From contig NZ_VFPM01000002.1 of NCBI RefSeq assembly GCF_006716675.1, positions 744,001 to 808,000 on the forward strand: 64,000 nt of DNA, in the 5' to 3' direction. A program made the position numbers and the translations under genes. This document shows, piece by piece, positions 43,814-53,681 of the stretch. How positions within the stretch are numbered: the first letter of the stretch is position 1; every line of letters begins with the position of its first letter. Source of the stretch: Humibacillus xanthopallidus (GTDB lineage: Bacteria > Actinomycetota > Actinomycetes > Actinomycetales > Dermatophilaceae). Below the pieces are notes generated by a model. The model did not search any database and was not told where the DNA came from. It was given only the letters and a program-made list of their open reading frames with translations.

Positions 43814-45115
43814 GTGACTGCGATCTCCTATCCCCTCGTCGAGCGCACGCTCGCCAACGGGCTGCGCGTCATCGTCTCGGAGGACCACGCGGCACCCAAC
43901 GTCGCGGTCAACCTCTGGGTCGGTGTCGGCTCCCGCCACGAGAGCCCCGGGCGCACCGGCTTCGCCCACCTGTTCGAGCACCTGATGTTCCAGGGCAGCC
44001 GCAACGTGAAGTCCGGTGAGCACTTCTCGGCGCTCATGGACGAGGGTGCGCGGCTCAACGCGACGACGTGGTTCGACCGCACCAACTACTTCGAGACCGT
44101 CCCGACGGGCGCGCTCGAGCTCGCGCTGTGGCTGGAGGCCGACCGGCACGGGCACCTGCTCGACGCCGTGACGCAGGAGAACCTCGACAACCAGCGCGAC
44201 GTCGTCAAGGAGGAGAAGCGCCAGCGCTACGACAACGTGCCCTACGGCACGGCCCTCATCGACATCTACGCGACGGTCTTCCCGGAGGACCACCCCTACC
44301 ACCACCCGACGATCGGCTCGATGGAGGACCTCGACGCAGCGACGCTCGACGACGTGCACGACTTCTTCCGCGCCCACTACGCACCCAACAACACCGTGCT
44401 CACGCTCGTCGGTGACATCACGCCCGAGGAGGGCTTCGCCGCGGCGGAGAAGTACTTCGGCCCGCTGGCGGCCATCCCGCTCCAGAACCGGCCGCGGCAC
44501 GCCCAGCTTCCCCCGATGGACGGACCCGTGCGGGTGGACCGGGTCGGCGACGTTCCCAACGACCGCCTCTACGTGGCCTTCCGGCTCCCCGTCGACACCA
44601 CGCCCGACTACCTCGCGTGCCAGGTCGCCGTCGACGTGCTCGGTGGGCTCGCGAGCAGCCGGCTCATGCACCGTCTCGTGCGCACCGACGAGACCGCGGT
44701 GGCCGTGGGTGGCTGGACGATGGGTCTCGTCGACGGCGTGGGCCTCGGCGCCTTCACCGTTGACGTCTCCTCCGGCGCCGACGCCGACGAGGTGGAGCAG
44801 GCCCTCTGTGAGGAGATCTCGCGCTTCATCGCCGAGGGGCCCGACGAGGCCGAGCTCGAGTCGGTCATCGCCGACACGGAGCGGTCGTGGCTGAGCGCCC
44901 TCGCGAGCATCGAGGAGCGGGCCGACCACATCAGCCACCACGCGCTGCTGACCGGCGACCCCGACTACGTCAACACCTTCGTCGACCGACTTCGCCAGGT
45001 CGGCGCCGACGACGCGCGGGCTGCGGCGGCGGCGTGGCTCGACCCCGGATCGCGAGCGGTCGTGCGCTACCTCTCCGACTCCAGCGGTCGCGGCGAGGAG
45101 GGGGAGGCAGCATGA
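43814..45115 (+). CDS. M16 zinc metallopeptidase, active subunit
   Basis: 433 aa, GTG start. The inverted zinc motif HLFEH lies in GFAHLFEHLMFQGS (near residue 55), with a downstream Glu in ENLDNQRDVVKEEKRQ, the full catalytic set of the insulinase/processing-peptidase family. The C-terminal half is the inactive repeat typical of M16. No signal peptide, so probably cytoplasmic. Overlaps the second M16 gene by ATGA; such pairs form a heterodimer enclosing the substrate. Substrate unknown. Confidence 0.92.
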   Translation: MTAISYPLVERTLANGLRVIVSEDHAAPNVAVNLWVGVGSRHESPGRTGFAHLFEHLMFQGSRNVKSGEHFSALMDEGARLNATTWFDRTNYFETVPTGALELALWLEADRHGHLLDAVTQENLDNQRDVVKEEKRQRYDNVPYGTALIDIYATVFPEDHPYHHPTIGSMEDLDAATLDDVHDFFRAHYAPNNTVLTLVGDITPEEGFAAAEKYFGPLAAIPLQNRPRHAQLPPMDGPVRVDRVGDVPNDRLYVAFRLPVDTTPDYLACQVAVDVLGGLASSRLMHRLVRTDETAVAVGGWTMGLVDGVGLGAFTVDVSSGADADEVEQALCEEISRFIAEGPDEAELESVIADTERSWLSALASIEERADHISHHALLTGDPDYVNTFVDRLRQVGADDARAAAAAWLDPGSRAVVRYLSDSSGRGEEGEAA

Positions 45116-46509
45116 CCGATGTCGCCCGCCCCGTCGTCGCGCCCCCCGCCCCGTGGGACTTCCCCGTGGCGCAGACCCACGACCTTCCCAACGGCCTGCG
45201 GCTGCTCACCTACGACGTGCCCGGACAGTACGTCCTGTCCCTGCGCCTCGGACTGCCGATCTCGCTGCGCGACGAGCCCCGCGAACGTGAGGGCGTCGCG
45301 ACGATCATGGCGCGCTCGCTCGACGAGGGCACGGAGCGCTGGTCGGCCGAGGAGTTCGCGCGGCTGCTGGAGCGCAAGGGGGTCAGCTTCGGTGCGGGGA
45401 TGGCCGACTCGGGCCTCTCGCTCGACCTCGACGTCGTCAAGGGCAACCTCGAGCCGGCTCTCGACCTGCTCCGCCAGATCCTCACCGAGCCCGCCTTCCC
45501 CCAGACCGAGGTCGCGCGTCAGGTGCGCACCCGGCTCGCCGAGATCGATCAGGAGCGAGCGGTGCCGTCGGCCCGCGCCGGACTGGAGTTCGTCCGCACG
45601 TTCTACGCGGCGCAGGACCGGTCGTCCCGGCCCACGGGCGGGTCGCGCGACACGGTCGCGCAGATCACGCGCGACGACGTGACGCAGTTCCACGCCGACC
45701 ACGTCGTCGCCGCGGGGGTGACGATGGTGGTGGCCGGTGACCTGGCGGGCCTCGACGTGCCGGCGCTCGTCGACTCCGCACTCGGAGGCTGGAGCAGTGG
45801 TGGACGTGAGCGCGACCGGCACCTCGACCGTCCGGCGACGCTCGCCGCCGACCGGTCCCGCATCGTGCTCGTCTCCCGTCCCGGATCCGTGCAGACCGAG
45901 CTCGTGGTCGGGGCCCCGGGTCCGGACCGCTCGGTCGAGGGCGGGTGGGCCCCCTACCCGGTGCTCGGGTTCGTGCTCGGCGGCTCACCGACCGCTCGCA
46001 TCGACGCCGTTCTCCGCGAGGAGAAGGGCTACACCTACGGCATCCGGTCGAGCTTTCGTCCCCGCCGGGCCGGTGGCCTCTTCCTCACCTCCGGCTCGGT
46101 GCGGTCGGACTCGACACCCGAGTCGCTGCACCTGCTCGTCGAGATCCTCGGCAGCGGGTCGGAAGGCTTCTCCGACAAGGAGATCCGCTCCGGTGTCGAC
46201 TTCATCAGCAAGACGGCACCGGGCCGCTACGCCACGGCCGACGCCATTGCCGACGAGGCCGTCAGCATGGCGCTCGACGGGCGCACGACGGAGTTCGTGA
46301 CGAGCAACCTGCGTGACCTGCGCACCGTCGACGCAGCGCGCGTCGATGCGGCATACGCCAGGTTCGCCGAGAGGGCCGGCATCGGTGCCGGCCCGCGGCC
46401 GGGGGCGGGGTGGACGATCGCGCTCGTCGGCGACGCCGAGGCCCACCTCGACGCGATCTCGGCCCTCGGCCTCGGCGACGTGACCGTGGTGCGCGACGAG
46501 CACGCCTGA
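45112..46509 (+). CDS. M16 peptidase-like non-catalytic partner subunit
   Basis: 465 aa from ATG 45112, overlapping the previous gene by 4 nt. Same fold (LPNGLRLLTYDVPGQYVLSL), but the HxxEH site is lost: the region reads REREGVATIMARSLDEGT. It keeps the Arg/Tyr substrate-binding motif EEKGYTYGIRSSF in the C-terminal half, as in alpha-type subunits of M16B heterodimers. Expected to act only together with the upstream gene. Confidence 0.9.
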   Translation: MTDVARPVVAPPAPWDFPVAQTHDLPNGLRLLTYDVPGQYVLSLRLGLPISLRDEPREREGVATIMARSLDEGTERWSAEEFARLLERKGVSFGAGMADSGLSLDLDVVKGNLEPALDLLRQILTEPAFPQTEVARQVRTRLAEIDQERAVPSARAGLEFVRTFYAAQDRSSRPTGGSRDTVAQITRDDVTQFHADHVVAAGVTMVVAGDLAGLDVPALVDSALGGWSSGGRERDRHLDRPATLAADRSRIVLVSRPGSVQTELVVGAPGPDRSVEGGWAPYPVLGFVLGGSPTARIDAVLREEKGYTYGIRSSFRPRRAGGLFLTSGSVRSDSTPESLHLLVEILGSGSEGFSDKEIRSGVDFISKTAPGRYATADAIADEAVSMALDGRTTEFVTSNLRDLRTVDAARVDAAYARFAERAGIGAGPRPGAGWTIALVGDAEAHLDAISALGLGDVTVVRDEHA

Positions 46510-46520
46510 CCCCGCTCGCT

Positions 46521-46551
46521 CCGGGATCACCTCGAACCACGGCGATCCCGG
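46521..46551. terminator. Terminator-like hairpin between converging genes
   Basis: CCGGGATC (46521-46528) and GATCCCGG (46544-46551) form an 8-bp stem around 15 nt, in the 57-nt gap between the M16 pair and the minus-strand GNAT gene. Modest stem; probably serves both sides. Confidence 0.5.
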
Positions 46552-46566
46552 GGCGCGGCAGGCGGG

Positions 46567-47109
46567 TCAGAGGGGGCGCTCGAGGACGAAGTCGTCCTCG
46601 TAGGCGCCGCCGACGAGGAAGCGCTTCGTGCCGACCCGGGCGAAGCCGCTCTTGGCGTAGAAGCGCTGGGCCCGCTCGTTCTGCTGGTTGACGCCGAGCC
46701 ACGCACCGGCGGCGCCGACGGACGCAGCCCACTCGAGCGAGGCCGCCATGAGGGCGGCCGCCGCGCCGGTGCCGTGCGCCTCCGGCAGCACGTAGATCTT
46801 GCTCAGCTCGACGGTGGGCCGCAGCGTGAGCGCGGCACGCACGTCGGCATCCTGCGGCTCGCCGCGCACGAGCATCGCATAGCCGAGCGGTATGCCGTCC
46901 TGCTCGGCGAGCAGGACGCGTCGGTCCGCGTCGGCGAGGTAGTCCTCGAATCGGGCGGGAGAGAGCACGTCGGCGATGAACGCGTCGACCCGCTCACGGC
47001 TCATGCTCGGGGGGCAGGCGAGACCGAAGGTCGCGGCGGCCACCTCGGCGAGCTCCGGCACGTCGTCGGGCCCGGCGGCCCGCACCGTCACTCCCGTGGT
47101 CGTGCTCAC
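46567..47109 (-). CDS. GNAT family N-acetyltransferase
   Basis: 180 aa from GTG 47109, overlapping the hisN-like stop by GTGA. Acetyl-CoA site: ELSKIYVLPEAHGTGAAAAL (the usual Q/RxxGxG/A reads HGTGAA), then LGVNQQNERAQRFYAKSGFARVG, the classic end of the fold. Acceptor substrate unknown. Last gene of the run DoxX-aroA-rsgA-hisN-GNAT. Confidence 0.88.
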   Translation of the reverse strand: MSTTTGVTVRAAGPDDVPELAEVAAATFGLACPPSMSRERVDAFIADVLSPARFEDYLADADRRVLLAEQDGIPLGYAMLVRGEPQDADVRAALTLRPTVELSKIYVLPEAHGTGAAAALMAASLEWAASVGAAGAWLGVNQQNERAQRFYAKSGFARVGTKRFLVGGAYEDDFVLERPL

Positions 47110-47891
47110 GGCATGCCGATCCGCGAGAGGACCTCGTCGTGCAGCAGCCCGTTCGTCGCGAGTGCGTTGCCGCTCCAGCACCCGTCGCGACCGTCGAGGC
47201 CGGTGAAGCGGCCGCCCGCCTCCTGCACGATCGTCACGAGCGCCGCCATGTCGTGCACCGCGAGTTCGGGCTCTGCGGCGATGTCGACGGCACCCTCGGC
47301 GACGAGCATGTAGGACCAGAAGTCGCCGTAGGCGCGGCTGCGCCAGCAGTCGTCCATGAGCTCGAGCACCTGCGCGCCACGACCGCGCTCGCGCCAGCCG
47401 CCGAGGGAGGAGTAGGACATCGACGCGTCCGCGAGGGTGCTCACCTTCGACACCGAGATCCGCTTCGCCGACGACAGCGACCGACCCGACCAGGCACCCG
47501 AGCCCTGCGCCGCCCACCACCGGCGCTGCAGCGCAGGGGCAGCGACGAGGCCGAGCACGGGCACGTCGTCGACGACGAGCCCGATGAGCGTCGCCCACAC
47601 CGGCACCCCGCGCACGAAGTTCTTCGTGCCGTCGATGGGGTCGACGATCCAGCGCCGGGAGCCGTGGCCCGTCGTGTCGAACTCCTCGCCCTGGACGACG
47701 TCGCGGGGACGGGTTCGCTTGAGCTGCAGGCGGATCAGCTCCTCGGCCGCCCGGTCCGCATCGGTGACGGGGGTGAGGTCCGGCTTGCTCTCGACCACGA
47801 GGTCGTCGGCCCGGAAACGGGCGGTCGTCACCCGCTCGACCGCGTCGGCGAGGACGTGGGCCAGACGCAGGTCGTCGTCGTAGGAGGTCAC
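47106..47891 (-). CDS. hisN: Histidinol-phosphatase, inositol-monophosphatase family
   Basis: 261 aa. Metal-binding motifs of the IMPase superfamily: VVQGEEFD (Glu), WIVDPIDGTKNFVRG, and the late Asp in AEPELAVHDMAALVTI. Length and motifs match actinobacterial HisN, which dephosphorylates histidinol phosphate in histidine synthesis, although inositol-phosphate activity cannot be excluded. Downstream of rsgA with a 34-nt gap and overlapping the GNAT gene by 4 nt. Confidence 0.85.
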   Translation of the reverse strand: MTSYDDDLRLAHVLADAVERVTTARFRADDLVVESKPDLTPVTDADRAAEELIRLQLKRTRPRDVVQGEEFDTTGHGSRRWIVDPIDGTKNFVRGVPVWATLIGLVVDDVPVLGLVAAPALQRRWWAAQGSGAWSGRSLSSAKRISVSKVSTLADASMSYSSLGGWRERGRGAQVLELMDDCWRSRAYGDFWSYMLVAEGAVDIAAEPELAVHDMAALVTIVQEAGGRFTGLDGRDGCWSGNALATNGLLHDEVLSRIGMP

Positions 47892-47925
47892 CGGGTCAAC
47901 CTATCGCCGCGGGCGACGGCACAGG

Positions 47926-48966
47926 TCAGTAGTGGTCGTCGGTGCTCGAACGGCTGCTGAGCAGCCGTCGCAGCGACTCGAGACGGCTCCGGCCCGAAGG
48001 ACCGGCGTGACCCTCCTCCACCCAGGCGTCGAGGGCGCATTCCTCCTCGTCGTGCGTGCAGCCGCGCGGGCAGTTGTCGGTGCCTGCGGCGAGGTCGGGG
48101 AAGTGGTCGATGATGTGGTCGACGTCGATGTGGGCCAGGCCGAACGACCTGATGCCGGGGGTGTCGATGACCCATCCGTCGACGTCACCGGGCAGGCGCA
48201 GCGCCACCGCGTTGGTCGACGTGTGCCGACCGCGGCCGGTCGTGTCGTTGACGACGCCGGTGGCCCGCGCGGCCCCGGGCACGAGGGCGTTGACGAGCGT
48301 GCTCTTGCCGACACCGGAGTGCCCGACGAGCACCGACACCTGGCCGGCGAGACGCTTGCGGAGGTCCTCGACCCCCACGATCTCGCCGTCGCGCCTCGAG
48401 GTGACGACGTGCTCGACCTCGAGGGGCGTGTAGGCCGACAGGAAGGGTGCCGGGTCGACGAGGTCGGCCTTGGTCAGCGCGAGCAGCGGCACGAGGTCGG
48501 CGTCGTAGGCCGCGACGAGGCAGCGGTCGACCATCCGCGGTCGCGGCTCCGGGTCGGCGAGGGCGGTGACGATGACGAGCTGGTCGGCGTTGGCGACGAT
48601 GATGCGCTCGAACGGGTCGGTGTCGTCGGCCGTGCGGCGCAGCACCGACCGGCGCTCCTCGATGCGCACGATCCGGGCGAGGGCGTCGGGCCCTCCCGCG
48701 AGGTCGCCGACGAGCGCCACGTCGTCTCCGACGACGACCCGGGTGCGGCCGATCTCACGTGCCTTCATCGCCGTCACGACGCGCTCCGGCTCCTTCTTGC
48801 CGAGAGCGCCCTTCGGGATGAGGCAGGTGTAGCGGCCGCGGTCGACCCCGATGACCATCGCGACGACGGCGTCGGCGTGAGCCGGCCGCTCCTTGGTGCG
48901 GGGCCTCGATCCCTTGCGGCTCGGGCGCACCCGGATGTCGCCCTCGTCGAGGTCCCGCCAGCTCAT
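47926..48966 (-). CDS. rsgA: Ribosome small-subunit GTPase RsgA
   Basis: 346 aa from ATG 48966, overlapping the aroA stop (ATGA). Circularly permuted GTPase order: G4 [10 protein letters not shown], then G1 GHSGVGKST, then G3 DTPGIRSF. N-terminal OB-like domain and C-terminal zinc knuckle [12 protein letters not shown]. Assists late 30S assembly. The N-terminus carries an extra basic segment ([16 protein letters not shown]), as in actinobacterial members. aroA-rsgA adjacency is conserved in mycobacteria. Confidence 0.95.
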   Translation of the reverse strand: MSWRDLDEGDIRVRPSRKGSRPRTKERPAHADAVVAMVIGVDRGRYTCLIPKGALGKKEPERVVTAMKAREIGRTRVVVGDDVALVGDLAGGPDALARIVRIEERRSVLRRTADDTDPFERIIVANADQLVIVTALADPEPRPRMVDRCLVAAYDADLVPLLALTKADLVDPAPFLSAYTPLEVEHVVTSRRDGEIVGVEDLRKRLAGQVSVLVGHSGVGKSTLVNALVPGAARATGVVNDTTGRGRHTSTNAVALRLPGDVDGWVIDTPGIRSFGLAHIDVDHIIDHFPDLAAGTDNCPRGCTHDEEECALDAWVEEGHAGPSGRSRLESLRRLLSSRSSTDDHY

Positions 48967-50330
48967 CGCGGCAGCACCACCGCGGGGGAGCCCGCGAGCA
49001 TGCCCTGCCACAGCCCCACGAAGTCGGGCAGCGTCTTGGCCGTGGTCGCCACGTCCTCGACGAGGACGCCAGGCACCCGCAGACCCAGCACGGCACCGGC
49101 CGTCGCCATGCGGTGGTCGTGATAGGTGCGGAACCGCCCGCCGTGCAACGGTGCCGGCGTGATGCGCAGGCCGTCCTCGGTCTCGACGACGGAGCCACCC
49201 AGGCCGCCCAGCTCGGCGGTGAGGGCTGCGAGGCGGTCGGTCTCGTGGCCGCGGATGTGCGCCACGCCGCGGATCCACGACGGCGTCGAGGCCAGTGCCG
49301 CGACGGCCGCCACCGTCGGCGTCAGCTCGGCCGCGTCGTGCAGGTCGATGTCGATGCCGACGATCTCGTCGCCGCCGACGACGGTCAGGCCCGACCGGTC
49401 GAGGCGCACGTCGGCACCCATCGAGTCGAGGATCTCGCGCAGGAGGTCGCCTGCCTGGGTCGTGTGCTGCGGCCAGCCGGGCACCCGCACGGTGCCGCCG
49501 GCGACGAGCGCGGCGGCGACGAAGGGGCCGGCGTTGGAGAGGTCCGGCTCGACGGACACGTCGAGGGCGTTGATCTCGGACGGCTCGACGCGCCACGTGT
49601 TGGGCTCGCTGTCGTCGACGATGGCACCGGCGTCGCGGAGCGTCTCGACGGTCATGAGGATGTGCGGCTCGCTCGGCACGGGCTTGCCGTCGTGGTGCAC
49701 CGTGACGCCCTGGTCGTAGCGCGGGCCGGCGAGCAGCAGCGCGGAGATGAACTGCGACGACGCGGAGGCGTCCATCGTCACCGAGCCGCCGCGCACGCGC
49801 CCCCGCCCCCGCACCGTGACGGGGAGGTGGCCCGCCCCGTCGTCGTCGAGGTCGGCGCCGAGGGTGCGCAGGGCGTCGATGACCGGACCCATGGGCCGCA
49901 CCCGGGCCTGGGGGTCCCCGTCGAGCACGACGGGCCCGTCGGCGAGCGCCGCCACCGCGGGCAGGAAGCGCATGACGGTGCCCGCGAGACCGCAGTCGAT
50001 CCGCGTGTCACCGCCGAGCACCTCCGGCGGGGTGACGACCCAGTCGTCGACGGCGCCGGGCATCGGCTCACCCTCGGGAGGCACGTCGTCGATGCGCACC
50101 CCCAGGCCGCGCAGGGCCTTCGCCATGAGGAGCGTGTCGCGCGAGCGCAACGGCGCTCGCAGCCGGGAGCGGTCCGAGGCGAGGGCGGCGAGCACGAGGT
50201 AGCGGTTGGTGAGGGACTTGCTGCCCGGCAGGGAAACCGTGGCGTCGAGAGGTCCGGAGGCGACGGGGGCGGTCCAGTCACCCGGCTGGTCGTCGCCGGG
50301 GTGGCTGGCGGGAGGTGTGGCCGGACTCAA
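48963..50330 (-). CDS. aroA: 3-phosphoshikimate 1-carboxyvinyltransferase (EPSP synthase)
   Basis: 455 aa with a TTG start at 50330, 1 nt beyond the DoxX stop; no better start exists before the conserved region. Motifs: [13 protein letters not shown] near 34, [76 protein letters not shown]. Sixth step of the shikimate pathway. First-domain sequence is of the glyphosate-sensitive type as far as I can judge. Overlaps rsgA by 4 nt. Confidence 0.93.
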   Translation of the reverse strand: MSPATPPASHPGDDQPGDWTAPVASGPLDATVSLPGSKSLTNRYLVLAALASDRSRLRAPLRSRDTLLMAKALRGLGVRIDDVPPEGEPMPGAVDDWVVTPPEVLGGDTRIDCGLAGTVMRFLPAVAALADGPVVLDGDPQARVRPMGPVIDALRTLGADLDDDGAGHLPVTVRGRGRVRGGSVTMDASASSQFISALLLAGPRYDQGVTVHHDGKPVPSEPHILMTVETLRDAGAIVDDSEPNTWRVEPSEINALDVSVEPDLSNAGPFVAAALVAGGTVRVPGWPQHTTQAGDLLREILDSMGADVRLDRSGLTVVGGDEIVGIDIDLHDAAELTPTVAAVAALASTPSWIRGVAHIRGHETDRLAALTAELGGLGGSVVETEDGLRITPAPLHGGRFRTYHDHRMATAGAVLGLRVPGVLVEDVATTAKTLPDFVGLWQGMLAGSPAVVLPR

Positions 50331-50331
50331 C

Positions 50332-50862
50332 TCAGCTCACGACGTCCTTGGCCTGATGGGCGAGGAGCCGTGCCTCACGCGTGGCGGCACGCTTGGCGTG
50401 GCGGGCCTCCCGGCGCGTCACCTTGCCGGCGTGCTGGGCCCGCCACACGAGCCCGGGGCGTCCCTCGGTGTCGACAGCCGCGAGGAGCAGGCCGCCGAGG
50501 AGCCCGACGTTCTTGAAGAAGAGGCTGCGCGACTGCTGCTTGAGGGTGGGGTCGGTCTCGTCCCAGAAGGCGTGGTCGATGGCCGTCGTCGGGATGATCG
50601 ACGCGGCGAGCACCGTCGAGGCGAGCCGCGGCATGCGGCCGGTGGCGAGCAGCACGCCGCCCCCGAGCAGGGCGGCGCCGTTGACCCGGACGAAGAGGTC
50701 GGGGTCCTTCGCGGCCGACTGGGCTCCCGGCACTTGGCCCGGCACCTTGTCGAGCAGCTGCGCGGCCTGCCGGCTGCGTAGCCCGGGGTGGCGCAGCGCG
50801 TCGATCCCCGCGGCGATGAAGACTGAGGCGAGCAGGGGACGGGCGAGACGGCGGACGATCAT
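50332..50862 (-). CDS. DoxX family membrane protein
   Basis: 176 aa from ATG 50862 with AGGAGGAAG upstream. About four hydrophobic helices ([66 protein letters not shown]) and a basic cytoplasmic tail of about 35 residues. DoxX-like proteins are linked to redox or oxidative-stress complexes, but function here is unknown. First gene of the minus-strand run to the GNAT gene. Confidence 0.88.
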   Translation of the reverse strand: MIVRRLARPLLASVFIAAGIDALRHPGLRSRQAAQLLDKVPGQVPGAQSAAKDPDLFVRVNGAALLGGGVLLATGRMPRLASTVLAASIIPTTAIDHAFWDETDPTLKQQSRSLFFKNVGLLGGLLLAAVDTEGRPGLVWRAQHAGKVTRREARHAKRAATREARLLAHQAKDVVS

Positions 50863-50983
50863 GGGGACTTCCTCCTGGATCAGTGGGGACCTACGTTATC
50901 GACATACCCCGGGTCCAGGGCCGTCGCGCCCGACATCCGGGGTCGCCTCCCCTCGCGTCCGGCGCACCCGCGGCCCGACAGCG

Positions 50984-51036
50984 TGGGACTGCGCGGCCAC
51001 TCGAGACGGTGCAGATGGGACTGCGCGGCCACTCGA
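50984..51036. repeat. Tandem direct repeat upstream of the SRAP gene
   Basis: The same 21 nt occur at 50984-51004 and 51016-51036 (period 32 nt), containing the core GCGCGGCCACTCGA. They sit in the divergent DoxX/SRAP gap, 45-97 nt before the SRAP start. The rest of 50863-51080 holds no gene I can support. Confidence 0.85.
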
Positions 51037-51063
51037 CGTGGCGGGGAAGTGGGCGGCGGCGGG

Positions 51064-51099
51064 CGGCATACGCTGGCGGCATGTGCGGGAGGTATGCCG
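51064..51099. repeat. Inverted pair of the GTATGCCG octamer at the SRAP start
   Basis: CGGCATAC (51064-51071) faces GTATGCCG (51092-51099) with the SRAP start codon (51081) between them. The second copy encodes Arg-Tyr-Ala at residues 4-6, using a rare TAT codon. Part of the window-wide set. Confidence 0.7.
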
Positions 51100-51923
51100 C
51101 GAGCGCGCGGCCCGACGAGCTCATCGAGGCCTTCGACGTCGACGAGGACCACACCGGCGACCCGGCGCGCAGCATCCTCAAGAGCCCGCAGAGCCCACCG
51201 GCGGGCGAGCCCGACTGGAACATGGCGCCCTCCAAGCAGGCGCCCGTCGTGCTGACCCGCAGGCCACGCGGTGACGGCCCCGACGACGAGGCCGAGCCCT
51301 CCCGGCAGCTGCGGCTGCTGACCTGGGGCCTCGTGCCGGCGTGGTCGAAGGAGGTCACGATGGGCCTGCGCATGGTCAACGCCCGCGCCGAGTCGGTGCT
51401 CGGCAAGGGGGCCTTCGCCAAGGCGGCGCTCGCCCGGCGCTGCCTCGTGCCGGCGCAGGGGTGGTACGAGTGGCAGGTGTCGCCGACGGCGGTCGACGCC
51501 AAGGGCAAGCCGCGCAAGCAGCCGTTCTTCATCCACCGGGCCGACGGGGCGCCCGTGGCGTTCGCGGGGCTCTACGAGTTCTGGCGGGACCGCGAGGTCC
51601 CCGAGGGAGAGCCGGACGCCTGGCTCACGACCTTCACGATCATCACGACGGCGGCCGACCCCGGCATGGACCGCATCCACGACCGCCAGCCGCTCGTTCT
51701 CGAGCCCGAGCAGTGGGAGCAGTGGCTCGACCCCGACGAGAAGGACCCCGGCTACGTCCAGGGCGTCCTCGACTTCGCCCGCCCGGGCCGGTTCGAGGCC
51801 TACCCGGTCGGCCGGGCGGTGGGCGCGACCCGCAACAACGGCCCGCACCTGCTCGACCCCGCGCCGGTCGCCGAGCTCGAGGGGGTCATCGACCCGATGA
51901 CCGGCGAGGTGATCGGGTCGTGA
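51081..51923 (+). CDS. SRAP/HMCES (YedK) family abasic-site DNA crosslinking protein
   Basis: 280 aa. Starts MCGRYA, so Cys2 becomes the N-terminal nucleophile after Met removal and can crosslink to abasic sites in single-stranded DNA. Other conserved sites: NARAES (Asn), QGWYEWQ (Glu) and [12 protein letters not shown] (His; usually HxRMP). The long variant with an insertion at about 80-100 is common in actinobacteria. No Shine-Dalgarno. Translationally coupled to the following hydrolase by GTGA. Confidence 0.93.
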   Translation: MCGRYAASARPDELIEAFDVDEDHTGDPARSILKSPQSPPAGEPDWNMAPSKQAPVVLTRRPRGDGPDDEAEPSRQLRLLTWGLVPAWSKEVTMGLRMVNARAESVLGKGAFAKAALARRCLVPAQGWYEWQVSPTAVDAKGKPRKQPFFIHRADGAPVAFAGLYEFWRDREVPEGEPDAWLTTFTIITTAADPGMDRIHDRQPLVLEPEQWEQWLDPDEKDPGYVQGVLDFARPGRFEAYPVGRAVGATRNNGPHLLDPAPVAELEGVIDPMTGEVIGS

Positions 51924-52558
51924 GCGCCCCCCGCGAGTCGGTCCGCGAGGTCGCGACCCCGCAGGGCCCCGCCCGAGCCCACGTATGCCGTCCGGCCCGT
52001 GCCGCGGGCACCATCGTGCTCGGGCACGGAGCCGGGGGAGGGCTGGGCGCGCTCGACCTCGCCGTCGCCCGCGAGGTCCTCGTCGACCGGGGGTGGGCCG
52101 TCGTCGTGGTCGAGCAGCCGTGGCTCGTCGCCGGACGCAAGGTCGCCGGACGGCCGGCGACCCTCGACGAGGCCTGGGTGCCGGTCGTGCGGGCCCTGCT
52201 CACCGGGCGGGGCCCGCTGCCGCGACCGCTCGTCGTGGGGGGCCGGAGCGCGGGGGCGCGCGTCGCCTGCCGCACGGCCGCCGAGCTCGAGGCCGACGCC
52301 GGCCTGCTCCTCAGCTTCCCGCTCCACCCACCCGGCCGGCCCGACAGGCTGCGCGCCGACGAGCTGGCCCTGGCGCCCGACCCCTCGTGGGTCGTCCAGG
52401 GCACGAACGACAGCTTCGGCACCCCGGCCGAGCTCGCGGCATACCTGCCTGCGGGGGCGACGCTGCTGGAGGTCCCCGGTGCGCACTCCTTCCCGCGCGG
52501 CTCCCGCGCCGCCCTCGTGGAGGCCCTCGGCCAGGTGGCGGGAATGCTCCCCGCGTAG
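51920..52558 (+). CDS. Alpha/beta-hydrolase (Tex30/KANL3-like)
   Basis: 212 aa from GTG 51920, overlapping the SRAP stop. Nucleophile elbow [10 protein letters not shown] (Ser), oxyanion region [14 protein letters not shown], Asp in [11 protein letters not shown] and His in GAHSFPRG complete a catalytic triad. Resembles the short dienelactone-hydrolase-like family. Substrate unknown. Its last codons carry the sigH promoter. Confidence 0.85.
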   Translation: MSAPRESVREVATPQGPARAHVCRPARAAGTIVLGHGAGGGLGALDLAVAREVLVDRGWAVVVVEQPWLVAGRKVAGRPATLDEAWVPVVRALLTGRGPLPRPLVVGGRSAGARVACRTAAELEADAGLLLSFPLHPPGRPDRLRADELALAPDPSWVVQGTNDSFGTPAELAAYLPAGATLLEVPGAHSFPRGSRAALVEALGQVAGMLPA

Positions 52559-52566
52559 GGGTCGTT
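52541..52566 (+). promoter_or_regulatory. SigH/SigR-type autoregulatory promoter of sigH
   Basis: GGAAT (52541-52545), an 18-nt spacer and GTT (52564-52566) match the SigR/SigH consensus GGAAT-N18-20-GTT. It lies in the 3' end of the hydrolase gene, about 130 nt upstream of the sigH ATG, so induced SigH would amplify its own gene. Confidence 0.75.
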
Positions 52567-52695
52567 GCACCCGACATGGTCACGTGTCCCCCGAGCGCCC
52601 CCGAGCGCGCCACCCCTGCAGGCGAGGGCGTCGGTGCAGCCCTCGGTGCAGCGGCGCCGAAAGTCTCCCAGCCGGCCGGACTAGGCTGGGGGGCA

Positions 52696-53394
52696 ATGGC
52701 CAAGGACAAGACCTCAGACCCCACCGCCGTGCGGGTGGCGCCGGCGAGTGCACCCACCGATGCCGACGTCGACCTCGCGACCGAGACCGACGTCGAGCGC
52801 CGCGCCCGCTTCGAGCGCGAGGCGATGCCGCTGCTCGACCAGCTCTACAGCGCCGCCCTGCGCACGACGCGCAACCCGAGCGATGCCGAGGACCTCGTCC
52901 AGGAGACGTTCGCCAAGGCGTATGCCGCGTTCCACCAGTACCGCCCGGGCACCAACCTCAAGGCGTGGATGTACCGCATCCTCACCAACACGTACATCAA
53001 CAGCTACCGCAAGAAGCAGCGCCAGCCGCTCGAGGCCGACTCGTCGGACATCGAGGACTACCAGCTGGCGCGCGCGGAGTCGCACACGAGCGCGGGGCTG
53101 CGATCGGCCGAGGCCGAGGCGCTCGACCACCTGCCCGACAGCGACGTCAAGCGGGCGCTTCAGCAGATCCCCGAGGAGTTCCGCCTCGCCGTCTACTTCG
53201 CCGACGTCGAGGGCTACTCCTACAAGGAGATCGCCGAGATCATGGAGACCCCCATCGGCACGGTGATGAGTCGGCTGCACCGCGGCCGGCGCCAGCTGCG
53301 CGAGCTGCTCGCGGACTACGCCGCGCAGCGCGGCTTCGTGGCGGCCGGCGCGGCAGGTGGCACCGGCACGGGCACGGAAGGACAGCGGTCATGA
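52696..53394 (+). CDS. sigH: ECF sigma factor SigH (SigR type)
   Basis: 232 aa from ATG 52696. Sigma-2 region about 41-110 ([40 protein letters not shown]); sigma-4 region about 165-215 ([37 protein letters not shown]). Group of disulfide- and heat-stress sigma factors paired with a zinc anti-sigma factor. The N-terminal 35 residues are an extra low-complexity segment. Overlaps the anti-sigma gene (ATGA) and carries its own GGAAT/GTT promoter upstream. The likely regulon includes thioredoxin and mycothiol functions. Confidence 0.95.
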   Translation: MAKDKTSDPTAVRVAPASAPTDADVDLATETDVERRARFEREAMPLLDQLYSAALRTTRNPSDAEDLVQETFAKAYAAFHQYRPGTNLKAWMYRILTNTYINSYRKKQRQPLEADSSDIEDYQLARAESHTSAGLRSAEAEALDHLPDSDVKRALQQIPEEFRLAVYFADVEGYSYKEIAEIMETPIGTVMSRLHRGRRQLRELLADYAAQRGFVAAGAAGGTGTGTEGQRS

Positions 53395-53681
53395 TCGACG
53401 AGACGGGCGAGGGCGTGCAGCGCAGCGCGTCGGGCACCGACTGCTCGGAGGCGCTCCTGCGGGTCTACGAGTACCTCGACGGAGAGCTCGGGCCGGACGA
53501 GTGCGCCAAGATCCAGGCGCACCTCGACGAGTGTGGTCCGTGCCTCAAGGAGTACGACCTCGACACGACCCTCAAGGCGCTGGTGAAGCGCTCCTGCGAG
53601 TGCGAGCAGGCTCCCGATGCCCTGCGCACGACGATCATGTCGCGCATCTCGATGACCGTCATCCAGGTCGACGGCTTCTGA
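53391..53681 (+). CDS. rshA: Zinc-binding anti-sigma factor of SigH (RshA/RsrA)
   Basis: 96 aa from ATG 53391. ZAS motif His44-x3-Cys48-x2-Cys51 (HLDECGPC), with Cys18 (DCSEALL) and Cys69/Cys71 (CECE) available for zinc binding or the disulfide switch. Binds SigH when reduced; oxidation ejects zinc and frees the sigma factor. Coupled to sigH by a 4-nt overlap, which keeps stoichiometry. A 24-bp inverted repeat begins directly after the stop. Confidence 0.94.
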   Translation: MIDETGEGVQRSASGTDCSEALLRVYEYLDGELGPDECAKIQAHLDECGPCLKEYDLDTTLKALVKRSCECEQAPDALRTTIMSRISMTVIQVDGF

